Below, piece after piece: positions 15,779-26,184 of a stretch of 64,000 bases of DNA. The notes under the pieces were generated by a model. It was not told the DNA's origin and ran no database searches. It saw only the letters and a list, made by a program, of their open reading frames with translations. Position numbers and translations under genes: made by a program. Position 1 is the first letter of the stretch. The number at the start of each line of letters is the position of its first letter. This DNA comes from Acidimicrobiia bacterium (GTDB taxonomy: Bacteria > Actinomycetota > Acidimicrobiia > IMCC26256 > PALSA-610). The stretch spans positions 1,165,965 through 1,229,964 of the forward strand of contig BPGH01000001.1 of assembly GCA_026002935.1 (NCBI GenBank), given 5' to 3'.

Positions 15779-18610
15779 ATGACTGCGTTCGCCGACCGCC
15801 ACCTGGGCCCCCGCCCGGACGAGATCGGCGCGATGCTCGCCGTGCTGGGACACGACACGCTCGAGGCGCTCGTCGACGCCGCCGTGCCCGCCGCGATCCG
15901 CGACCGCACGCCGCTCGCGATCGGCGCGCCCGCGGGCGAGGCCGAGATGCTCGAGCGGCTGCGGGCGCTCGCGTCGCGCAACGAGGTGTACACGTCGCTC
16001 ATCGGGCTCGGCTACCACGACACGGTCACGCCGCCGGTGATCCTGCGCAACGTCCTCGAGAACCCGGCGTGGTACACGGCCTACACGCCGTACCAGCCGG
16101 AGATCAGCCAGGGTCGGCTGGAGGCGCTGCTCGACTTCCAGACGATGGTGGCCGACCTCACCGGCACGGAGCTGGCGAACGCGTCGCTGCTCGACGAGGC
16201 GACCGCCGCGGCCGAGGCGATGGCGATGCTGCACCGGCTGAACCCGCGTGCGGGCGACGTGTTCGTCGTCGACGCCGACTGCCACCCCCAGACGATCGCC
16301 GTCGTTCGGACGCGGGCGGTGCCGCTCGGCATCGACGTCGTCGTCACCGACACCGCGGACGGGGCGGCCGTCGCACCGGGCTGCTTCGGCGCGCTGTTGC
16401 AGCACCCGGGGTCGAGCGGGCGGCTCCGGGACCTGCGCCCGGTGATCGAGCGGTTCCACACCGCAGGTGCGCTCGTCGCGGTCGCGACCGACCTGCTCGC
16501 GTGCGCGCTGGTCGTGCCGCCGGGCGAGATGGGTGCGGACGCGGTCGTGGGCAGCGCCCAGCGCTTCGGCGTCCCGCTCGGCTTCGGCGGCCCGCACGCC
16601 GGCTTCCTCGCGACCCGCGACGAGTACAAGCGCACGCTGCCCGGCCGGCTCGTCGGCGTGTCGGTCGACGCGCAGGGCCGCACCGCGTTCCGGCTCGCGC
16701 TGCAGACGCGCGAGCAGCACATCCGCCGCGAGAAGGCCACGAGCAACATCTGCACCGCGCAGGTGCTGCTCGCGGTCGTCGCCGGGCTCTACGGCGTGTA
16801 CCACGGGCCGGACGGGCTGCGCGAGATCGCGCGGCGGGTGCACCGCCTCGCCGTCCGCCTCGCCGCGTCGCTGCGCGCGGGCGGCGTCGAGGTCGTGCAC
16901 GACGCGTTCTTCGACACGCTGACCGTCCGGGTGCCCGGCGCCGCGGCGGCGGTCGCGGACGCGGCCCGGGCGGAGCGCGTGAACCTGCGCGAGGTCGACG
17001 CCGACACCCTCGGCATCGCGCTCGACGAGACGACCACGACGGCCGTCGTCGAGACCGTGTGCCGCGCGTTCGGCGTCCCGCTCGCCCCCGACGCGCCCGA
17101 CGCGCCCGACGCGATCCCGCCGGCACTGCGCCGCACGTCGGAGTTCATGACCCATCCCGCGTTCCACCGGTACCGGTCCGAGCACCAGATGCTGCGCTAC
17201 CTGCGCCGGCTCGCCGACCGCGACCTCGCGCTCGACCGCACGATGATCCCGCTCGGCTCCTGCACGATGAAGCTCAACGCGACGGCCGAGATGATCCCGA
17301 TCACCTGGCCGGAGTTCGCGCGGATCCACCCGTTCGCGCCGATCGAGCAGGCGCAGGGCTACCTCGCCCTGTTCGCCGACCTCGAGCGCTGGCTCGCGGA
17401 CATCACCGGCTACGACGCGGTGTCGCTGCAGCCGAACGCCGGGTCGCAGGGCGAGTACGCCGGGCTCCTCGCGATCCGCGCGTACCACGAGAGCCGCGGC
17501 GAACGCTCGCGCGACGTCTGCCTGATCCCCGCCTCCGCCCACGGCACGAACGCCGCGAGCGCGGCGATGGCGGGGATGCGGGTCGTCGTCGTGGCCTGCG
17601 ACGACCGCGGCAACGTCGACCTCGACGACCTGAAGGCGAAAGCGGTCGAGCACTCCGGGGCGCTCGCCGCGCTGATGGTCACCTACCCGTCGACGCACGG
17701 GGTGTTCGAGGAGCACATCCGCGAGATCTGCGCCGTGGTGCACGAGCACGGCGGCCAGGTCTACCTCGACGGCGCGAACCTGAACGCGCTCGTGGGCGTC
17801 GCGCGGCCCGGTGAGCTGGGCGCCGACGTGTCACACCTCAACCTGCACAAGACGTTCTGCATCCCGCACGGCGGCGGCGGCCCCGGCGTCGGCCCGATCG
17901 GCGTGAAGGCACACCTCGCGCCGTTCCTGCCGAACCACCCGTTGCGGCCCGAGGCGGGCCCGGCCACCGGCGTGGGCCCGGTCAGCGCGGCGCCGTGGGG
18001 TTCGGCGGGCATCCTGCCGATCCCGTGGGCGTACCTCACGATGATGGGCAACGAGGGGCTCACCCGCGCGACGCACGTCGCGATCCTCGCCGCGAACTAC
18101 GTCGCCGCCCGGCTCGCCCCGCACTACCCGGTGCTGTACACCGGGCCGAACGGGCTGGTCGCGCACGAGTGCATCATCGACCTGCGGCCGATCACGAAGG
18201 AGACGGGCATCACGGTCGACGACGTCGCGAAGCGGCTCATGGACTACGGCTTCCACGCGCCGACGATGTCGTTCCCGGTCGCCGGCACGCTGATGATCGA
18301 GCCGACCGAGTCGGAGGACCTCGGCGAGCTCGACCGCTTCGTCGAGGCGATGGTCGCGATCCGCGCCGAGATCTCGCGGGTCGCGTCCGGCGAGTGGCCC
18401 GCCGACGACAACCCGCTCGTGAACGCGCCGCACACCGCGGAGGACGTCGCGGCCGACGACTGGGCGCACCCGTACCCCCGTGAGCTCGCGGCGTTCCCCG
18501 TCGGGGGCCTGCGGCACACGAAGTACTTCCCGCCGGTGAGCCGCATCGACGGCGCCTACGGCGACCGCAACGTCGTGTGCGCCTGCCCGCCGATCGAGTC
18601 CTACGCCTGA
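15779..18610 (+). CDS. gcvP: Glycine dehydrogenase (decarboxylating), P-protein
   Basis: The 943-residue protein is a full-length single-chain P-protein with both homologous halves. The pyridoxal-phosphate lysine is Lys691 in [19 protein letters not shown]. It decarboxylates glycine and passes the aminomethyl group to lipoyl GcvH. The ATG at 15779 follows GAGAGGGAGCC; an earlier in-frame ATG at 15695 lies inside the second riboswitch aptamer and would disrupt it. No gcvT or gcvH is nearby, so the glycine cleavage genes are dispersed. The end overlaps the convergent NTF2-like gene by 10 bases. Confidence 0.97.
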   Translation: MTAFADRHLGPRPDEIGAMLAVLGHDTLEALVDAAVPAAIRDRTPLAIGAPAGEAEMLERLRALASRNEVYTSLIGLGYHDTVTPPVILRNVLENPAWYTAYTPYQPEISQGRLEALLDFQTMVADLTGTELANASLLDEATAAAEAMAMLHRLNPRAGDVFVVDADCHPQTIAVVRTRAVPLGIDVVVTDTADGAAVAPGCFGALLQHPGSSGRLRDLRPVIERFHTAGALVAVATDLLACALVVPPGEMGADAVVGSAQRFGVPLGFGGPHAGFLATRDEYKRTLPGRLVGVSVDAQGRTAFRLALQTREQHIRREKATSNICTAQVLLAVVAGLYGVYHGPDGLREIARRVHRLAVRLAASLRAGGVEVVHDAFFDTLTVRVPGAAAAVADAARAERVNLREVDADTLGIALDETTTTAVVETVCRAFGVPLAPDAPDAPDAIPPALRRTSEFMTHPAFHRYRSEHQMLRYLRRLADRDLALDRTMIPLGSCTMKLNATAEMIPITWPEFARIHPFAPIEQAQGYLALFADLERWLADITGYDAVSLQPNAGSQGEYAGLLAIRAYHESRGERSRDVCLIPASAHGTNAASAAMAGMRVVVVACDDRGNVDLDDLKAKAVEHSGALAALMVTYPSTHGVFEEHIREICAVVHEHGGQVYLDGANLNALVGVARPGELGADVSHLNLHKTFCIPHGGGGPGVGPIGVKAHLAPFLPNHPLRPEAGPATGVGPVSAAPWGSAGILPIPWAYLTMMGNEGLTRATHVAILAANYVAARLAPHYPVLYTGPNGLVAHECIIDLRPITKETGITVDDVAKRLMDYGFHAPTMSFPVAGTLMIEPTESEDLGELDRFVEAMVAIRAEISRVASGEWPADDNPLVNAPHTAEDVAADDWAHPYPRELAAFPVGGLRHTKYFPPVSRIDGAYGDRNVVCACPPIESYA

Positions 18611-19119
18611 TCGTCGGCCTGGTCGCCGCCGGCCCCGCCGGCCCCGCCGGCCGGGCCGTGACCCCCGGCGGCGCCGGCGCGCCGGGCGGCCCAGCCGCCC
18701 GGGGTGACGCCGTCGGTGTCGACCCGGCGGTGCGCGAACAGCCACCGCTCGCCGTCGCGCACCAGCCGGTCGCGGTAGCGGCCCCAGTGGTCGACCCCGG
18801 CGGCGGTCATCACCGTGAAGTAGCTGTGCGCCGACGCGCGGTCGGGCGTCTCGAGCTCGATCCACGTGCTCGCGACGTGGTGCTGCATGCGCCCGGGCGG
18901 CGGCGCCCCGCCGCGCACGTCGTGGCCGACGCCCTCGAAGAACGCGCGCACGGCCGCGCGGCCCTCGGCGCGCGCGCCTCCGATCCCGACGACCTCGAGC
19001 ACACCGTCGGCCGCGAACAGCTCCGCCACCTCGGCGAAGCGGCCGCGGTCGGCGAACGCCGTGTACGACGCGATCGTGTGCCGGATCGCCTCGCGCGCGG
19101 CGGCCTCCCGGGCGTCCAC
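18601..19119 (-). CDS. SnoaL/NTF2-like small cone-fold protein
   Basis: The 172-residue protein has the NTF2-like pattern: an N-terminal helix [32 protein letters not shown], the central [16 protein letters not shown], and strands [12 protein letters not shown] and [29 protein letters not shown]. Members are isomerases, dehydratases or ring-hydroxylating accessory proteins; the exact role is not visible. A Gly/Ala-rich tail of about 30 residues ends the protein. GTG at 19119 is the best start. Confidence 0.8.
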   Translation of the reverse strand: MDAREAAAREAIRHTIASYTAFADRGRFAEVAELFAADGVLEVVGIGGARAEGRAAVRAFFEGVGHDVRGGAPPPGRMQHHVASTWIELETPDRASAHSYFTVMTAAGVDHWGRYRDRLVRDGERWLFAHRRVDTDGVTPGGWAARRAGAAGGHGPAGGAGGAGGDQADDQA

Positions 19120-19130
19120 GCCCGCGGACC

Positions 19131-19445
19131 CTAGTGGTCGAGGCGGGCCATCGCGGCGCGCAGCGCGTCGTCGAAGCACCGGCGCGGCGGCCGCCGCGGG
19201 GCGCTGTCGTACGCGCGGAAGCGGGGCCTCGCGGCGGGCAGCGTCTCCGCGTGCCGGCGGGGTGCGGGGAGCACGTCGACGTGCTGCAGCGTCTCGAACG
19301 CGAGCACGACGAGCTCGAACTCGGCGCGGTCGCCGCCCCGGTCGGGATGGGTCGCGAGGGCGCGCGCCCGGAAGGCGCGGCGGATCTCCTCGGGGCCCGC
19401 GTGCTCGGGAACGCCGAGCAGGGCGCGTGCGCGTCGGCCGTCCAT
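19131..19445 (-). CDS. Small J-domain protein
   Basis: The protein has 104 residues. The first 65 residues form a J-domain with ARALLGVPEHAGPEEIRRAFRARALATHPDRGGD, including the HPD motif that stimulates Hsp70 ATPase activity. There is no Gly/Phe-rich or zinc-finger region, so it is a type III J-protein, with a basic tail. It sits between the NTF2-like and DUF35 genes; a client cannot be deduced. Confidence 0.82.
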   Translation of the reverse strand: MDGRRARALLGVPEHAGPEEIRRAFRARALATHPDRGGDRAEFELVVLAFETLQHVDVLPAPRRHAETLPAARPRFRAYDSAPRRPPRRCFDDALRAAMARLDH

Positions 19446-19503
19446 GGCCCACCTCGTCCCTGAGTCGTTGCTTCCTGTGCCGCGGGTCCTTCCGCGACCC
19501 CTC

Positions 19504-19935
19504 CTACATCGGCGGGGCGAGCCGGAACTGAACGAGGCCGAACGCCTCCGAGACGGGTTCCACCTCGATCACGACCGGCACGTCGAGCGCCAGGCGGGCG
19601 AGGTCGGCCGGGTCGTCGCCGGCGAGGTTGCCGACGAGCCGCGGGCCCTCGTCGGTCTCGACCACGACGATCGCGTAGGGCGGTTCGAACGCCGGGTCGA
19701 CCGCCCGGTGCGTCACGGTCCACGAGAAGACGCGGCCGCGTCCCGACGCCCGCTCCCACGTCGCCTCGGTCGACCCGCAGGACGCGCAGCGGTGGCGGGG
19801 CGGGTGCCGCCAGCGGCGGCAGCGGGCGCACCGCTGCAGCCGCAGTTCGCCGCGCGCGAGGTACGCAAAGAACTCCGCGTTCGGGCCGACCGGGTCGGGC
19901 ACCAGCCGCGGCGGCCGCTCGCCGGGCCCGCTCAC
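19504..19935 (-). CDS. DUF35 OB-fold protein with zinc ribbon, thiolase partner
   Basis: The 143-residue protein has a helical N-terminus ([18 protein letters not shown]), a rubredoxin-like zinc ribbon CARC..CASC and an OB-fold ([27 protein letters not shown]). DUF35 proteins pair with thiolase-fold enzymes, for example Ltp2-ChsH2 and archaeal HMG-CoA synthase complexes, and channel acyl-CoA. The start GTG at 19935 overlaps the thiolase stop as GTGA, which supports a stable complex of the two products. Confidence 0.9.
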   Translation of the reverse strand: MSGPGERPPRLVPDPVGPNAEFFAYLARGELRLQRCARCRRWRHPPRHRCASCGSTEATWERASGRGRVFSWTVTHRAVDPAFEPPYAIVVVETDEGPRLVGNLAGDDPADLARLALDVPVVIEVEPVSEAFGLVQFRLAPPM

Positions 19936-21116
19936 CGGTCGGCCCCGAGCACGACGATGCTGCCGTCGCCGAAGTCGCCCCACCCGGTCACGGCGCCGAC
20001 CTGCGCGCCGCGCACCTGCACCGCCGGGTCGGCGGCGCCGCGGAGCTGGCGGACCGCCTCGACGACGTGGTTCATGCCCCACATGTGGCCCTGGGAGAGC
20101 AGGCCGCCGTGCGTGTTGGTGGGCAGCGCGCCGCCGGCCGCGCGCAGGCGCCCGCCGCGCACGTACTCGCCGGCCTCGCCCCGCCCGCACACCCCGAGCG
20201 CCTCGAGCTGCAGCAGCACGACGTAGGTGAAGCAGTCGTACACCTGCAGGAAGTCGAGGTCGCCGGGGCCGACGCCCGCCATGCCGAACGCGCGTGGCGC
20301 CGCGTCGGTGAGCCCGATGCGGAACACGTCGGGGCGGTTCACGATGTCGTCGGCCGGGTACGGGTGGCCCTCGGCGGCGCCGAGGATCACCGCCGGCGGG
20401 TGCGGGAGGTCGCGTGCCCGCTCGGTCGTCGTCACCACCACCGCGGCCGCGCAGTCGGTCTCGAGGCAGCAGTCGTAGAGCCGGAACGGCTCGCTCACCC
20501 AGCGGGCGGCGAGGTACTCCTCCATCGTGAGGGGCGTGCCGCGCATCAGCGCCTTCTCGTTGTGCTGGGCGTGCTCGCGGAACGTCACGGCCACCTCGCC
20601 GGTGTCGGTGTCGCGGGTGCCGAACAGCTGCTTGTGGCGCATGCAGATCCAGGCGTAGAACTGGGCGGCCGAGCGCGCGCCGTACGGCAGGTAGAAGTCG
20701 ATCACCGTGTCGCCCACCGCGGCGGCGTCGAGCCCGCGCCGCGGCCGGGGCACGCCCTCCCGGGGCCGGAACGCGGAGTAGCCGTTCCAGCCGACGACCA
20801 CGAGCACGTGCGTGGCCAGGCCGGCGGTGACGGCGAGCGCGGCGTGCTGGAGCGCCGCGACGGAGCTCGCCCCGCCCATGTGGACGGTCGTCGCGAAGCG
20901 CAGGTCCTCGATGCCGAGGTTGGCCGCGAGCTCCTCGCTGGTCGTGTAGCCGGGCGGGGGGACGATCCCGTCGACGTCCGCGACGGTGAGCCCGGCGTCC
21001 GCGATCGCGGCGTCCGCGGCCTGGAGCATCAGCTCGACCGGGAGGTGCGGCGCGCCGCGCACGTAGTCGGTCTCGGCGATCCCGACGATCGCCGCGGTGC
21101 CCGGGAAGCCGGTCAT
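19932..21116 (-). CDS. Thiolase-fold protein (SCP-x/Ltp2-like), nucleophile Cys replaced
   Basis: The 394-residue protein has the thiolase layout ([26 protein letters not shown]-terminal [24 protein letters not shown]). At the place of the usual nucleophilic Cys the sequence reads [15 protein letters not shown], so Cys is replaced by Gly. This is typical of lipid-transfer-type thiolases that act with DUF35 partners, some of which are retro-aldolases in steroid side-chain degradation. The ATG at 21116 was chosen over a longer frame because [18 protein letters not shown] is the normal N-terminus. The reaction is inferred from the family. Confidence 0.88.
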   Translation of the reverse strand: MTGFPGTAAIVGIAETDYVRGAPHLPVELMLQAADAAIADAGLTVADVDGIVPPPGYTTSEELAANLGIEDLRFATTVHMGGASSVAALQHAALAVTAGLATHVLVVVGWNGYSAFRPREGVPRPRRGLDAAAVGDTVIDFYLPYGARSAAQFYAWICMRHKQLFGTRDTDTGEVAVTFREHAQHNEKALMRGTPLTMEEYLAARWVSEPFRLYDCCLETDCAAAVVVTTTERARDLPHPPAVILGAAEGHPYPADDIVNRPDVFRIGLTDAAPRAFGMAGVGPGDLDFLQVYDCFTYVVLLQLEALGVCGRGEAGEYVRGGRLRAAGGALPTNTHGGLLSQGHMWGMNHVVEAVRQLRGAADPAVQVRGAQVGAVTGWGDFGDGSIVVLGADR

Positions 21117-21166
21117 GGGCGGCCGACGATACCGAGCCGGGGCGGGCGGACGCCGCCCCGGGGCCG

Positions 21167-21591
21167 TCACTGCGTCACGACGATGCGGAACGTGCCGCCC
21201 TCCGACAGCTCGCAGGCGCCCGCGAACACCCCGGGCGCACCGTAGGTGAGCGTGAACTCCCGCCCGGCCTCCACGTAGTAGGGGCCGACGGTCGCGCCCG
21301 CCACGTCCTCGTTGCGGATCCGCAGCGTGTCGCCGACCCGCAGTTCGAGCGTGTCGGGCATGATCGTGACCTGTTCGCCGCGCGCGATGCGCGTCGCGGT
21401 GCCCTCGGGGACGACGTACTCGACGACCTGCGGGGTGCGGGCGCCGTCGCCGCAGCCGGCGAGCAGCGCGAGGGCGCAGCCGAGCGCGACCGCCGCCGCG
21501 GCGCGGGGGGACCCGCGGCGGTGGGCACGCCCGTGCGGGGCACCCGGGGCCCGCGCCGGTGCCTGGGCTTGTGTCTGTGTGTGCACCCGGC

Positions 21592-21595
<4 letters not shown>
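21167..21595 (-). CDS. Lipoprotein with cupredoxin-like beta domain in the copper operon
   Basis: The 142-residue protein has an unusually long polar N-terminus, then a hydrophobic core and lipobox LLAGC. The mature part ([49 protein letters not shown]) reads like a cupredoxin beta sandwich, but I see no His ligands, so copper binding is doubtful. GTG at 21595 overlaps the PCuAC stop as GTGA. It is the last gene of the Sco-PCuAC operon and may assist copper delivery or stabilise a partner outside the membrane. Confidence 0.7.
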
Positions 21596-22250
<655 letters not shown>

Positions 22251-22254
<4 letters not shown>

Positions 22255-22901
22255 CGGTCGGCCTCCTCCAGCAGGGTCTCGAGATCGGATCGGATCGCGT
22301 CGGGGGTGGTCCCGAACGGCCACTCGACGACGACGCGCCCGGAGTCGTCGACGGCGTAGGTCACGGCGGTGTGCGAGACGTCGTAGTCGTCGTCGCCGGG
22401 ATCGTGGGCCTCGACCTGCGCCCGCACGCCGAACGCGCGCTTCGCCGCCTCGAGCCGGCCGGTGTCGTCGGTGCGCAGCGCGTGGCGCCGGGTGTCCTCG
22501 AAGAAGTGCGCGAGGTAGCCGTCGAGCACCTCGGCGGTGTCGCGCTCGGGGTCGACGGTGACCATCGCGACCTCGACCCGGCGGGCGAGGTGCGCCGGCA
22601 GCTCCTCGATCGCGCGGGCGAGGTCGCTCATCGTCGTCGGGCAGATGTCGGGGCACGACGTGTACCCGAAGTACACGAGCAGCAGCCCGCCGTCGCCGGC
22701 GGTGGTGGTGAACTCCTCGCCGCCCGCCGTCGCGTCGGGCAGCGTGACCTGTGCGACCTCGAGCGGCGGGTCCCGGCGGACGCCCTGCAGCGATCCGTCC
22801 TCCCCGTCCCCGTCCCCGCCGCCGCCCGCGCCGCAGCCGGCCGCGAGGAGCGCGGCGCCGACCGATGCCGCGAGCGCGCGAGACCACCGTGGGGAGCCCA
22901 C
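22251..22901 (-). CDS. SCO1/SenC-family copper protein
   Basis: The 216-residue lipoprotein (lipobox AAGC, Cys23) has a thioredoxin fold with the copper motif CPDICP (Cys83, Cys87) and the third ligand His177 (DVSHTAVTY). Sco proteins act as thiol-disulfide reductases or metallochaperones for the CuA centre of cytochrome c oxidase on the outer side of the membrane. It is first in the three-gene copper operon. The upstream 343 bases hold no gene. Confidence 0.93.
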
Positions 22902-23244
22902 GAGTCATATGTCGTCGCGGCGGGCCGTCGCGTTCCCGGGTTCCGCGGGTTCGGGCCCGGCGGCCCGGCCGGTGGGGACGGACGGCCCGCCGGGTGCGGG
23001 GCCTCGCCGGGCGGGCAAGCACCGGGTCCGGCCGCGCGTCGTGGCCGGGCCCGGCCCGGCCTTCCCGTCGCCCCGGCGGGCCCGGTCGCTGACGCAGTTG
23101 CCGTCAGACGCCGACGACTGTTGGTGCCCGGCCTTCCCGTCGCCCCGGCGGGCCCGGTCGGGCCGCGCGGTCCGCCGGGGGCCCGCCCGGGTCTCGCCGG
23201 GCCCGGCCGGATGTCGTCGCCGGGCCCTGCCCGGGTTCGCCGGA
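22902..23244. other. Non-coding GC-rich stretch with 35-bp direct repeats
   Basis: I see no gene here. Two identical 35-bp blocks lie at 23054-23088 and 23126-23160, containing GGCCTTCCCGTCGCCCCGGC. Between them is a small hairpin, CTGACG/CGTCAG, at 23089-23107. Several shorter GGGCCCGG words recur around them. The stretch holds the Sco operon promoter and the 3' end of the M23 gene transcript. Confidence 0.7.
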
Positions 23245-24675
23245 CTAGTCGGGGACGGCGGCCAGGCCGACCGGCCGCGCGCCGGCGGTCGCCGGGTCGC
23301 CGTGGTGCGCGGCGTCGCCGAAGGTCATGACCCGCCCCTCGGTCGTCAGCACCCAGTAGCCCCGCCCGGTCGTCGAGCGGGTCATCGAGACCGCGCCGGG
23401 CCGGTCGCACCACCCGGTGCCGGGGATCGACCCGAGGTAGCCGGCGTCGCCGAACGCGAACACGCCGCCGTCGGCGCCGAGGAGCCAGTAGCCGTTGCCC
23501 GTGTGCGTCGTCGCCATGCCGACGACGGGGGCGGCGAGCCGCATGCCGCCCGTCGAGCCCCAGAAGCGGGCGTCGCCGAAGCTGAAGATGCCGCCGTCGG
23601 CGCCGAGGAGCCAGTAGCCGCGGCCGGTCGGGGTCGACGCCATGGCGATCACGGGCGCGTTGAGGCGCTGCCCGCCCATCGAGCCCCAGAAGCGGGCGTC
23701 GCCGAAGCTGAAGATGCCGCCGTCGCGCGCGAGGAGCCAGTAGCCGCGGCCGCTGCCGGTCGGGGTGATGCCGATCATCGGCGCGTTGAGCGGGACGCCC
23801 GCCATCGAGCCGTGGTCGACGGCGTCGCCGAACGCGTGGACCTCGCCGGCCGCGTCGACGATCCAGTAACCGTCGCCGGTGGCGGTGGGGGCGAGGGCGA
23901 CGGCGGGTGGCGCGCCGGGCGCGGCTCGCACGTTCCCGAGGTGGCGCGCCGCGCCGTACGCGTACACCTCGCCCCGCGCGCTGACGGCCCAGTAGCCGCG
24001 GTTCGCGCCGGCGTCGGGCGTCGGGCGCGGGTTCGACGGGAACGCGCACAGGCCGCCGGCCGGCAGGCCCTGCGCGAGCCGCAACGACACGTAGGGGCTG
24101 AACGCGCTGCCGCTCGGGGTGTGCATCTCGAAGTGCAGGTGCGGCGCGGTCCCCTCGGCGTTGCCGCTGTCGCCCATCCAGCCGATCACCTGTCCGGCTC
24201 GCACCGTCGCGCCGGACACGACGCCGGGGGCGAAGCGGTGCTGCGCCGGGTTCGCGTTGTCGTCGGTGCCGGGCGTGTCGTTGTTGACGTGCATGTAGTG
24301 GTACGACCAGCCGGCCGCGTCGGTGATCGTCACCATGTTCCCGGAGTTGCCGCTCGAGTCGGTGCGGATGAAGGTGACCCGGCCCGTCGCGGCGGCGAGC
24401 AGCGGCTGCATCTTCACCCCCATCAGGTCGTTGCCCTGGTGGGTGCGGGTGCAGCCCGCGCGGCAGGCGCCGAAGTCGTCCCGGTAGGAGACCGGCCCCT
24501 GCACGGGGAACACGATCTTGCGGTACGTGCGGCCGTCGGGCGCGGTGTCGGCGGCGGCGGGCGGTGCGGGGGCCGCGAGCGGCCCGGCGAGCGCCGCGGC
24601 GGCCAGCGCCGCGGCGGCCAGCGTGCCGATCCGGGCCCGGGCGGGGACGCGGCGGGTCGGGAGGTGGGCGGCCAT
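23245..24675 (-). CDS. Secreted M23-type peptidase domain fused to a six-blade GYW propeller
   Basis: The 476-residue protein starts with a signal peptide ending near AAAD (residue 43). The M23/LytM domain has THQGND (His79, Asp83) and PHLHFEMH (His179, His181), the zinc ligands of lysostaphin-like endopeptidases, so it probably cuts or binds peptidoglycan cross-links. From about residue 230 there are six GYW units forming a predicted propeller. A longer frame to 24786 exists, but ATG at 24675 gives a clean signal peptide. The propeller is paralogous to those encoded at 1424, 47584 and 61276 and may position the enzyme in the cell envelope. Confidence 0.87.
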   Translation of the reverse strand: MAAHLPTRRVPARARIGTLAAAALAAAALAGPLAAPAPPAAADTAPDGRTYRKIVFPVQGPVSYRDDFGACRAGCTRTHQGNDLMGVKMQPLLAAATGRVTFIRTDSSGNSGNMVTITDAAGWSYHYMHVNNDTPGTDDNANPAQHRFAPGVVSGATVRAGQVIGWMGDSGNAEGTAPHLHFEMHTPSGSAFSPYVSLRLAQGLPAGGLCAFPSNPRPTPDAGANRGYWAVSARGEVYAYGAARHLGNVRAAPGAPPAVALAPTATGDGYWIVDAAGEVHAFGDAVDHGSMAGVPLNAPMIGITPTGSGRGYWLLARDGGIFSFGDARFWGSMGGQRLNAPVIAMASTPTGRGYWLLGADGGIFSFGDARFWGSTGGMRLAAPVVGMATTHTGNGYWLLGADGGVFAFGDAGYLGSIPGTGWCDRPGAVSMTRSTTGRGYWVLTTEGRVMTFGDAAHHGDPATAGARPVGLAAVPD

Positions 24676-24803
24676 CTCCCCCGTTCCATCGGCACGCGCC
24701 GGCCCCGCGGTCGAGCGATGCGCAACGATCGAGAACGTGCCCGCCGGCCGCCGGGCGGTGCGTCCGCCCGGTTCCGGCCCCGCCACCCGGCCGGGTACAG
24801 TGG

Positions 24804-24819
24804 GTTACCCAGGGGTAAC
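24804..24819. promoter_or_regulatory. Inverted repeat upstream of acyl-CoA dehydrogenase, candidate operator
   Basis: GTTACCCAGGGGTAAC consists of perfect 7-bp arms with a 2-bp spacer, 27 bases before the dehydrogenase ATG, in the divergent region with the M23 gene. The size and spacing suit a TetR-family repressor of fatty-acid or organic-acid catabolism; the regulator is not in this window. Confidence 0.55.
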
Positions 24820-24845
24820 TTCGCCGGTCCCGCGTGGGAGGACCC

Positions 24846-26069
24846 ATGGCCGACTTCTCGCTCGAGCTCAACGAGGACCAGCTCCAGATCCAGAAGTGGG
24901 TCCACGACTTCGCGGCCGACGTGATCCGGCCGGTCGCACCCGAGTACGACCAGCGCGAGGAGACGCCCTGGCCGGTCATCGAGGAGGCCGCGAAGATCGG
25001 CCTCTACTCGTGGGAGTTCGTCGCGAACGTCTTCGCCGACCGCACCGGGCTCACGTTCCCGCTCGTGTTCGAGGAGATGTGCTGGGGCGACGCAGGCATC
25101 GCGCTCGCGATCTTCGGCACGACGCTCGGCGTGTCGGGCATCGTCGGCAACGGGACCCCCGAGCAGATCGCCGAATGGGTGCCCGAGTGCTTCGGCACCC
25201 CCGACGACATCCACCTCGCCGCGTTCGCGGTGAGCGAGCCCGACGCCGGCTCCGACGTGTCGTCCCTGCGCACCCGCGCGGTCTACGACGAGGCGACCGA
25301 CGAATGGGTGCTGAACGGCACCAAGACGTGGATCACCAACGGCGGCATCACCAAGGTGCCGACCGTCCACGTCGTCGTCGCGGCCGTCGACCCGGAGCTG
25401 CGCAGCCGCGGGCACGCGTCGTTCGTGATCCCGCCGGGCACGCCCGGCCTGTCGATGGGCCAGAAGTTCTCGAAGATGGGCATCCGCGCGAGCCACACCG
25501 CCGAGGTCGTGCTCGACGACGTGAGGATCCCGGGCCGCTGCCTGCTCGGCGGCAAGGAGAAGCTCGACGAGCGCCTGGCGCGTGCCCGCGAGGGGAAGAG
25601 CACCCGGGTGCAGGCGGCGATGAGCACGTTCGAGGCGTCACGCCCGCTCGTCGGCGCGCAGGCCATCGGCATCGCGCGCGCCGCCTACGAGTACGCGCTC
25701 GCCTACGCGAAGGAACGGGTCGCGTTCGGCCGGCCGATCATCATGAACCAGGCGATCGCGTTCAAGCTCGCCGACATGAAGATGCACATCGACGCCGCGC
25801 GGCTGCTCGTGTGGCGGGCCTGCTGGATGGCGGCCAACGGAAAGCGGTTCGAGGCGGGCGAGGGCTCGATGTCGAAGCTCTACGCGGGCGAGGTGGCCGT
25901 GCGCGCCACCGAGGAGGCGATCCAGATCCTCGGCGGCGCCGGCTACGTCAAGGACCACCCGGTCGAGCAGTGGCACCGCGACTCGAAGATCTACACGATC
26001 TTCGAGGGCACCTCGGAGATCCAGCGGCTCGTGGTCGCCCGCGCGATCTCGGGCCTGCACATCCCCTGA
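24846..26069 (+). CDS. Acyl-CoA dehydrogenase
   Basis: The 407-residue flavoenzyme has the family landmarks: FAVSEPDAGSDVSSLRTRA, WVLNGTKTWITNG, VAFGRPIIMNQAIAFKLADM, and the C-terminal IQILGGAGYVKDHPVEQWHRDSKIYTIFEGTSEIQRLVVAR. The Glu of YTIFEGTSE lies near the end of the substrate and FAD region. It oxidises acyl-CoA to enoyl-CoA. ATG at 24846 follows a strong GGGAGGA site. A stand-alone gene with its own candidate operator. The chain-length preference is not evident. Confidence 0.93.
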   Translation: MADFSLELNEDQLQIQKWVHDFAADVIRPVAPEYDQREETPWPVIEEAAKIGLYSWEFVANVFADRTGLTFPLVFEEMCWGDAGIALAIFGTTLGVSGIVGNGTPEQIAEWVPECFGTPDDIHLAAFAVSEPDAGSDVSSLRTRAVYDEATDEWVLNGTKTWITNGGITKVPTVHVVVAAVDPELRSRGHASFVIPPGTPGLSMGQKFSKMGIRASHTAEVVLDDVRIPGRCLLGGKEKLDERLARAREGKSTRVQAAMSTFEASRPLVGAQAIGIARAAYEYALAYAKERVAFGRPIIMNQAIAFKLADMKMHIDAARLLVWRACWMAANGKRFEAGEGSMSKLYAGEVAVRATEEAIQILGGAGYVKDHPVEQWHRDSKIYTIFEGTSEIQRLVVARAISGLHIP

Positions 26070-26184
26070 TCGTCGCCGTCACCCTCGGCGGTGGCAGACG
26101 AGCGACGTGTTCTTGTGTCGGACGCCCCCCGCCGCAAGGACAAGAACAGGAATGTGCGACGCGCCCATGCTCGGAGGACGGCCC

